A DNA stretch of 64,000 bases from Actinernus sp. WN-2022. Lineage: Eukaryota; Cnidaria; Anthozoa; Actiniaria; Actinernidae. The position numbers were made by a program, and so were the translations under genes. This document shows positions 57,381 through 64,000 of this stretch, one piece after another. The notes beneath the pieces were generated by a model. The model was not told where the DNA came from. It did not search any database and saw only the letters and a program-made list of their open reading frames with translations. Location of the stretch: assembly GCA_030867875.1 (NCBI GenBank), contig JAOWCC010000019.1, forward strand, positions 108,938,047-109,002,046, in the 5' to 3' direction. The stretch's first letter is position 1, and the number at the start of each line of letters is the position of its first letter.

Positions 57381-58009
57381 TGCTCTTATAATGACATATA
57401 CAATATAAAAAGAAAATAACTAATATATACACAATGTGATGGGCAATACAGATTTTAAAAGTAATATTTGAGCCTGGAGGCTAAACAGACTGTGAAGTTC
57501 TCGAGTTAGCCTCCAGCCTTGTTAATCAGCAATTATAATAGGAGAAAGGAACTTTAAAAACTAGTTTAGATTACTGGGGAAAGACTTAGGATTAGAATAC
57601 TATTTACGAAAATATAAATAACAATTTGAGCAATTATGTACTATTTACAATATAAGTGGCGATGTTGTATCGGATATACAATGGCAGCCGCTTCGTTTTA
57701 TGCACCACATACAATTTTTAGCTTTGATTTCTCGATGTGGGATGAATTAGTTTCTCACAGAAACATGTCCCACATCGAAGACAGTACAGTGTGTATGCAA
57801 TAAGATAGCAGAGCGTAGCGTGCAGAAAAATATGACTATGAACAAGCAAAGACTTTGATAGCCGATTAGATCACTGGTTTGATCCAACGTACACCAGCAG
57901 GAAAGGTTGCTTGCTTGAACAATTCGTCAGAAAAAAAATAGGTCCCACATGGAAGAGATAGTGTGTACATAATAAGAGAGCAGATGTACTTTGTCATTTC
58001 ACCCGGCCC
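57381..58009. other. Intron E-F, no gene; one small inverted repeat
   Basis: TCGATGTGGGA (near 57733) is inverted as TCCCACATCGA (near 57768), a possible stem of 11 bp. GGTTGCTTGCTTGAACAATTC near 57905 recurs at 22402. Confidence 0.45.
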
Positions 58010-58435
58010 GGGAAAGGGGAAGTCAGTGATAGGTCGTGAGTTCTCCTCATACTAACGCTAGCATGTTAGTATCCTGTATCATTCAACACAGGAGAGAGGA
58101 AGTCAGTGATATGTTGTGAGATCAACCTCCCTCATACTAACGCTAGCATGTTAGTAACCTGCAATTATCATTCAATACAGGATAGGGGAAGTCAGTGATA
58201 GGTTGTGCATGAGACCTCCCTCATACTAACGCTAGCATGTTAGTATCCTGTATCATTCAACACAGGATAGGGGAAGTCAGTGATTGGTTGTGAGACCTCC
58301 CTCATACTAACGCTAGCATGTTAGTAACCTGTATCATTCAACACAGGATAGGGGAAGTCAGTGATAGGTTGTGTGACCTCCCTCATACTAACGCTAGCAT
58401 AGTTAGTAACCTGTATCATTCCATACAGGATTCTA
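58010..58435. repeat. Minisatellite, five units of 79-89 bp, each with two hairpins
   Basis: Unit marker AAGTCAGTGA starts at 58021, 58100, 58189, 58274 and 58355. Each unit contains ACTAACGCTAGCATGTTAGT, nearly palindromic, and CCTGTATCATTCAACACAGG, a second stem. Confidence 0.85.
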
Positions 58436-58759
58436 GTTGGTTTACAGTTAGTACTCTGTATCAAATAAGCCTCCGGCTTCGGCCCTTCAAAATTGTAACT
58501 TTTATATTGTCAGAAATAAAATAATAAATAATAATTTGATACAGAATAATAGGGCTTATTAATATTCCGTATGTGATACAGAATACTAATCGGCTAACTA
58601 GAATTTTGTTTGCAGTGTATCCACGTGACCCGAATGCTGGGTCTGGATTGTCAAGTACCCTTATGAATTATTAATGAATATTATAAAGATAGTTATTTTG
58701 AATATTGGTCTAACAATAAATACTGTTTTATGCTTTTTGCGAAAGAAAATAGCTAATAA

Positions 58760-59083
58760 GCTAGTATGACGTATAACGTTTCTAAGCTAATATATGCGCT
58801 TTAACGTTTCTAAGCTAGTATGACGTATAACTTTTCTAAGCTAGTATATGCGCTTTACCTTTTCTAAGCTAGTATGACGTATAACTTTTCTAAGCTAGTA
58901 TATGCGCTTTAACTTTTCTAAGCTAGTATAATCGGTATAACTTTTCTTAGTATAACCGGTATAACTTTTCTAAGCTAGTATATGCGCTTTAACTTTTCTA
59001 AGCTAGTATGACGTACAACTTTTCTTGGTATAACCGGTATAACTTTTCTAAGCTAGTATATGCGCTTTAACTTTTCTAAGTTA
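58760..59083. repeat. CTTTTCTAAGCTAGTAT tandem repeat, right array
   Basis: A dozen copies of TTTTCTAAGCTAGTAT alternating with the spacers GACGTATAAC and ATGCGCTTTAAC, giving a higher-order period of about 54 bp. Confidence 0.85.
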
Positions 59084-59092
59084 GTATAACGT

Positions 59093-59501
59093 CATGCTCG
59101 AGAATCCCGAGTCTTTCGCTCAGACAAAAGAGACGCTGGAGAACTTTACTGCTAGGACGATTTCTGGGGCGTGATACGCTTCTGCCGTCTGATTGGCCCT
59201 CTTTTTTGTGGTAAAAAAATCGCATCACAAATAGCAGAGTTGATGTATTGTTTGGAAGACCTGAAGTCCGGCAGGAAGACCTGAAGTCCTGGCAGGAAGA
59301 GAAAAGTATCGTGAGCTTCTTTCCTTGTTTGATTCAAACTTTCGAAGCTTAAACGGATTATCTGGCCTGTCCTGTCTGCTTGTAATCATCAATATTTCTA
59401 CGCTTCAATGCGTATCACGCCTCAGATCTCGTCCTTCTCCAGCGACTATTTTGTTTGGGTACTTTAGGAACGCAGATGAATCCGCTGGATTTTCGAGCAT
59501 G
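59093..59501. mobile_element. MITE with 9-bp TSD GTATAACGT
   Basis: Ends CATGCTCGAGAATCC and GGATTTTCGAGCATG; the inverted arms continue imperfectly for about 90 bp (AGACGCTGGAGAA, GGCGTGATACGC and their complements). Flanked by GTATAACGT at 59084-59092 and 59502-59510. A 9-bp duplication suggests a Mutator-like origin; the left flank is inside a tandem repeat, which weakens this slightly. Confidence 0.7.
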
Positions 59502-59812
59502 GTATAACGTAAAGTTGGGCCGTTACTTTTCGAACTATAATATTATGTTTTAGCAGCCTTCTAATGTCATGAATTTCGGTGAGGAATCTTAAGAATATCC
59601 GTAGTTCACGCCATCGAGAACGAACGTTTTTCTTACTGATCTCGCAAACTTCCTGGCTATAGCTAGCGTTACCGTTACTTTGTTTGCAGGCAAAACTATC
59701 ATTTGAGAAATTAACATTAGGGAATCAAATGCCCCGTGTCGTTATAATTATAAACCAAAAGCTCTTTATAGATCGTTTGCACTCAATCCCCAGAGATTCA
59801 AATGACAAAGGG

Positions 59813-59893
59813 CATGGCGGCCATGTTGGTGTACAGAACAAAAGAAGCTAACGAATAATCTATTGTTAACTGTACACCAACATGGCGGCTATG
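59813..59893. repeat. Short hairpin, inverted CCAACATGGCGGC
   Basis: GGCGGCCATGTTGGTGTACAG is followed, after about 33 bases, by its inverse CTGTACACCAACATGGCGGC. A perfect stem of about 20 bp. The arms resemble YY1-type sites, but transposon origin is as likely. Confidence 0.65.
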
Positions 59894-59984
59894 ACATAAC
59901 GTGCAAAGGGTCTATTAGCACGAAAATGCGTTTGCGTACTTTTGAACTAGAGTATTTATTTAACTGAAGTTTCCCGCAGGATTA

Positions 59985-60918
59985 AAGTGCTTCTAACCTT
60001 TCTTGACACTTTTCTACCTATGAACCTTTGAAAGGTTTTGAGTACTTTTGCGAATACATTTTTGGTTTACAAAGAATTAGCCAGTAACAAAACGAGCGGG
60101 GGACTGGAGCCGAGTAAGTAAAACTAATTCAATTAATAACTAGTCAAAGTGAGCATTAATTTCCAAAAGAACAGATCAAATTTAGCTAGTCTGGAAAATT
60201 TGGTGAACTTTGGCTCAATATTGATGATGCTAGAAGACACCAAATATGTCAATTTTCCCATACAAACTCTCTAATTTGTTAACGTTGTCCCTCCAAACCA
60301 TACGTTCATTGTAAAATTTTGGAGGGAAAAGAAATTTCAATTGCTTATAATTCGGACAAGATTCACTTGAATCACGTCAAACTTGGCACACATACTAATT
60401 TCAACATGCTCTATCATGTGATGAACTTCATTTTAGAATTAGTAATTCTTATAAACTCGGTCCCAGTCCCCTGCTCGTTTTGTTACCGACCAATACTCTA
60501 TGTTCTACGCTTGTTTGAAAAGGTGAAAAATTGACCTTTCCTGATCCATGACCGCGTTAGAAAAAGCCTGGGTCATTAATTCGACTTTGCAATAATTTGA
60601 ATAAATACTTAGTTTTTTGTCTAAAATGACTTTTTTCTTTACTAACAATTCACAAACTGTGTATATTTTCTATAAATCGATGTTGTTGTGATAGAAAGGC
60701 GCCATGGAGGATAATGCATTAATGAGATGACGTCGACCCGGGAATCGACCCAGGCTTTTTCTAACGCGGTCATGGGTCAGGAAAGGTCAATTTTTCACCA
60801 TTTCAAACAAGCGTAGAACATAGAGTACTCTTTGTAAACAAACATTTATTCGCAGAAGTACTCAAAACCTTTCAAAGGTTCATAGGTAGAAAAATGTCAA
60901 GAAGGGTTAGAGGCACTT
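59985..60918. mobile_element. TA-flanked long-TIR MITE (copy 2), interrupted
   Basis: Begins AAGTGCTTCTAACC after TA (59983-59984) and ends GGTTAGAGGCACTT before TA (60919-60920). Same family as 12145-12685. Interrupted at 60080-60490 by another MITE. Confidence 0.75.
60080..60490. mobile_element. GCCRGTAACAAAACGAGC MITE (copy 2), nested
   Basis: 411 bp with ends GCCAGTAACAAAACGAGC and GCTCGTTTTGTTACCGAC; same family as 21609-22022. The host MITE resumes on both sides (CAAAGAA | TACTCTATG). Confidence 0.75.
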
Positions 60919-61235
60919 TAAACCCCAAGCGTGTGTAATCATTCACACCTCTTTTGCCTATTGTATTGTGCCGACACGCTTAAGTCGTTAAGCACTTATG
61001 AAGGGTAATTAAGGTGTTTGCTTAGGCTTTGCAACGTTTTGCTAATCCGTTTGAATTAACGTATAGAAATGATCATGAATTCTTAGCATGCTAGTTGGAG
61101 TGATGCGGGTTATAATTAGCCTGTAGGCTGTTAATAGTCTGAAGAATCAAACACGTGGTGGCTTCGTTTATTTAAACTTTAATCCTAATCCCAGAAGGTA
61201 TGAATCCTTTAAGAATTTACAAAATTGACCACCAG

Positions 61236-61472
61236 GTTGATGCAATCGTAAACACGGGATCGTCGACCCTAAATCTGGGTCAGAACGCATGCGCCAAATC
61301 ACTCAGTGATGCCGCTGGCCAGGGACTGCAGGAGGAGTGTAACGCTAAATTACAACCCAAGGGAGGCCAACTTGCTGCTGGTGGAATGTTGGTGACTGGG
61401 GCATATAATCTAAAGTGCAAGAATGTGTTTCATGTCGTGGTAGGAGAATGGAATGGCGGGAAAGGAGAACAG
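61236..61472 (+). CDS. PARP14-like: PARP14-like gene, exon F (macro domain 2, middle)
   Basis: 237 bases, phase 0-0. I place the acceptor at GACCACCAG|GTT because this joins DLSKQQ of exon E directly to VDAIVNTGSS, the normal macro-domain strand, and keeps phase 0; acceptors a little upstream would be out of frame. The donor is GAACAG|GTGAGG. The loop reads NLGQNACAKSLSDAAGQGLQ in place of the usual glycine-rich one, and the strand before VDAIVN lacks the GD pair, so macro 2 looks divergent. It ends VFHVVVGEWNGG. Confidence 0.85.
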
Positions 61473-61622
61473 GTGAGGAAAATGATGGGCTTGACTTCAG
61501 GCGGTCAGACATTCTTTAAAATTCTTTAAAATTGATTGGGTTCAGTCTATCGATATTTGCACAATATTGCTTTACACACCATTTACAAAATAATTCAAAA
61601 ATTCGGGCGTCAAAATTTGCTA

Positions 61623-61904
61623 GAGTCGCTCCAACATCGGTGTTATCGATTTAGTTTAACTAAATTTAGTACTAATTTAGCTGACGCCACCTAATTTGAA
61701 ATTTCATGTTCCAACGGTCTTCAGACTAGTATGCATTTGTAAGGGATCAACGGTTTTATTTTCACCTGAAGTTTATGTTCAGCACCCCTGATTTCGCTGT
61801 GATCGTTAGTCTTGCGGTTACACTAATTTAGGTGATATCACCTAAATAGTTAGCTAATTTACTTAAATGTATCTAAATCGTCAACACCGACGTTGGAGCG
61901 ACTC
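61623..61904. mobile_element. TA-flanked MITE with about 50 bp TIRs in intron F-G
   Basis: Ends GAGTCGCTCCAACATCGGTG and the inverse of GAGTCGCTCCAACGTCGGTG, flanked by TA at 61621-61622 and 61905-61906. 282 bp, non-coding; Tc1/mariner-like by target. Confidence 0.7.
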
Positions 61905-62253
61905 TAATGAGCTATCATGAAAGTCATGTGTACAATTAAACTGGTGTTTTCTTGATCTAAAAGAAATCAAAGTAATCAGTGAAACAAAATCGGGCTTTCG
62001 AATTTTCATATTTACCTTACCTGGTTACGGTCTTGGATTTAGTTAAACCTTGCAAGGAATAAATATACCGATTTGACTTCAAGGCTGTTGCCTTCATTTT
62101 TTCAACCTTTCTTGGATAGTTTTATTTGAATTGGCCATGGAAGCATTGAATTCCCCAAAAATAAGTAAGACAGTCCTTCCATATTTAGAAATCAACCTTG
62201 GAATAAAGTTAGACCTTTGATGCATCGAATAAATAAAGCTATTTCTGTTGCAG

Positions 62254-63129
62254 ACTTTGCGTTCCCTGCTTCAAACATGCCTCAAAGAAGCACACAGCCG
62301 AGGATTCTCAAGCATTGCATTCCCCGCCATTGGAACTGGAAATCTTCATTTCCCGCGCGATATCGTCGCCAAGGCATCCTTTGAAGAGGCCGACAACTTC
62401 AAACAGAAAAACCCTCTGAGCTCAGTTAATGATGTGAGGTTTGTCGTCTACCATAAGGACCACCCGTCAATACAAGCTTTTCAGAAAGAACTTCAGAACA
62501 AAAAGACTGGAGGTGTACCTCCGAAGAGTAAGAAAAAACGACGAAGCAGTCGCTTCACGTCAACGGAATTGGAAAAGGAAGAAGGCACCTCTGTCAGAGC
62601 CGATGATGAAGAAGGCTTCGTAGATGTCTCAGCTGATGTAGACTCCAGTTTACCATCTGAAGTGCAAATTGGACCTGTGAGTTTACAGATCATCATAGGA
62701 GACATCACAAAAGAGACAACCGATGCCATTGGGACACCATCCAACACAAATCTAGTGCTTGCACAGGGCGGAGGAGTTGGGGCAGCTATTGCTAAGGTTG
62801 GCGGTTCGTCGATCCAGACTGAGTGTAAAGATCATGGTCCTCAAACAGCAGGTTCCGTTGTGTGGACCACAGCTGGCAAACTAAGCGCTAAACGGATCTA
62901 CCATTTGGTACCTTCAAGTGCAAGCGGTGAGGCATTATGTGATATAGTGCTGAAGTGTCTGGCGATGGCTGATTCTCATAGGATGACCTCCATCGCTCTG
63001 CCTGCCATTGGGACTGGAAATGTGGGAATCAAACCAAAAGAAGCTGCCAAAGCTCTCCTCTCCGCCATTGCCAAGTTTAGCCAGGGACAGCTTACTAGTT
63101 TGGTACTAGTTCGTATTGTAGTCTTCCAG
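62254..63129 (+). CDS. PARP14-like: PARP14-like gene, exon G (end of macro 2, most of macro 3)
   Basis: 876 bases with acceptor TCTGTTGCAG and donor TTCCAG|GTAAGA, phase 0-0. It opens TLRSLLQTCLKEAHSRGFSS and PAIGTGNLHFP, completing macro 2. A basic Lys/Arg linker (KSKKKRRSSR) and an acidic stretch follow. Macro 3 then starts VSLQIIIGDITKETTDAIGT and has the canonical GGGVGAAIAKVGG loop and PAIGTGNVGI. Macro 3 keeps the GD and glycine-rich loops, so it is the best candidate ADP-ribose binder of the three. It ends VLVRIVVFQ. Confidence 0.9.
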
Positions 63130-63299
63130 GTAAGAACGATGTGAAATTTCTTCTATTTAACAAATATATATACAGATCGCACTCACAGATCGATGACGTC
63201 AAAATATGACGAGAAGAAATAAGTACGACAGGAGCTAGCTAATTCCACTAGAGACTAGATTCAACACAAGAGTGATTTATTGAATCATTCTATTTTCAG

Positions 63300-63476
63300 C
63301 CACACATGCTTCAAGATTTCTACGCTGCAATTGAAGATCTTTCCAATGTTGAATCTTCTGGGTTTTCTCCTTGGAAGTGGTTTAAAGGAGTGTTTGGGTT
63401 TTCCAGCGGCGCTACTGCAACGGCTACCTCCGTGCCTTTTTCGAAGCTCATGTTGAATACCAAACGATGGTTACAG
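63300..63476 (+). CDS. PARP14-like: PARP14-like gene, exon H (end of macro 3, linker)
   Basis: 177 bases with acceptor CTATTTTCAG and donor TTACAG|GTAGGT, phase 0-0. It reads PHMLQDFYAAIEDLSNVESS, which continues IVVFQ of exon G in the way macro domains end in PARP14 proteins. A linker with WKWFKGVFGF follows. The gene must continue beyond 64000 for WWE and catalytic domains. Confidence 0.85.
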
Positions 63477-64000
63477 GTAGGTTTTAAGTAAAGTAACGCA
63501 GAAAAAGATACACAGAGCAAACCAACATATAAAATAAATACATTATTACTACATTTCCCATCAGCATCAGCAATAGCTGGTATATGACCAGTTTTAGTTG
63601 CAGATGTATAAACATATTAAATGTTGTATTTATTTATGTCGGACCGTCAGCCGATTAGAAGATAATACCCTTTATTCTTTTCTAAAAAGCAAAGCAGGTT
63701 CTTGTACGTTTGTCACTAATAATTGCACTGGGAATATACTGACTAAAGAACACGTTTTATCTCAAAACTGGATAAGGATGAAAGTATCATTATCATCATT
63801 TTCTGAAATACATTATAACCTTTGCCATATTGTATCATAAATAGAAAATAGATGCAATAAGATACAAATAGAACATTCAATAACCGTTTTTTTCCCTGTC
63901 CTTTTCTTTAGAACTACAGAAGAGAAATTCGTGTTGATCAGTTATCAGTTTGATTTTGTTTATTAATCCATTAAAAAGGACATGTTTTTCTCTTTTCAAC
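63477..64000. other. Intron after exon H
   Basis: AT-rich; no further exon of the gene recognised before the window edge. Confidence 0.5.

Noticed and set aside
61200..61235. Start of a separate gene at the ATG at 61200
   Set aside because: Macro-domain continuity with exon E and matching phase at CAG|GTT (61236) make this an internal exon; the ATG lies in the intron end.
1..64000. CRISPR array, prokaryotic operon or phage features
   Set aside because: The tandem repeats seen are minisatellites or duplicated introns; spliced exons and LINEs show eukaryotic DNA.

Overview
The window looks like a piece of a metazoan, most probably anthozoan (coral or sea anemone), nuclear genome. It has spliced exons with GT/AG boundaries, tRNA-derived SINEs, several clades of non-LTR retrotransposon, a Ty3/gypsy element, many TIR-bounded non-autonomous DNA elements and long microsatellites. 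The taxon is inferred from this style of sequence and not proven.

The one clear host gene is a PARP14-like mono-ADP-ribosyltransferase on the + strand. It starts at about 9975 and runs off the right edge. I can place exon A (RRM 1, 9975-10140), a tandem array of near-identical second exons B (one broken copy at 22748-23014; intact copies at 30017, 34650, 38148, 41745 and 45312), exon C (45835-46077), exon D (46286-46519), the large exon E (47715-50041: end of an RRM, KH-like region, macro domain 1, start of macro 2), F (61236-61472), G (62254-63129) and H (63300-63476). The junctions joining the RRM exons are all phase 1 and those from E onward are all phase 0, so the exons join without frameshift. 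The WWE and PARP catalytic parts normally found at the C terminus of this family are not in the window.

Layout: 1-3153, a non-LTR retrotransposon remnant split by a 1.75 kb element with an 8-bp target duplication. 3301-6751, a foldback-like element with GGGATCCC arrays at both ends. 7880-8690, another 5'-truncated non-LTR tail. 9000-10140, probable promoter and exon A. 10141-22747, intron 1, holding several MITEs, an unknown minus-strand ORF and a broken minus-strand non-LTR element with ORF1 and a PHD/endonuclease ORF2. 22748-45605, five tandem units of about 3.5-4.6 kb. Each unit carries one intact exon B and an intron with a roughly 2.1 kb TTAA-flanked TIR element (with an internal hairpin and CRE-like sites) plus a 540 bp MITE. 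45606-47714, exons C and D and a MITE broken by a SINE. 47715-50041, exon E. 50042-61235, an 11 kb intron with a gypsy remnant (chromodomain integrase and env-like region), minisatellites and MITEs. 61236-64000, macro-domain exons.

The most unusual features are the amplified, phase-symmetric RRM exon array; a 250 bp hairpin loop that is inverted between neighbouring units; and a hammerhead ribozyme in an approximately 310 bp insertion found in only one unit. The duplicated units act as empty-site controls for three insertions: a Harbinger-type MITE, a CR1-like retrotransposon and the ribozyme element. The short B5-C intron appears to keep the empty site of the TTAA element.
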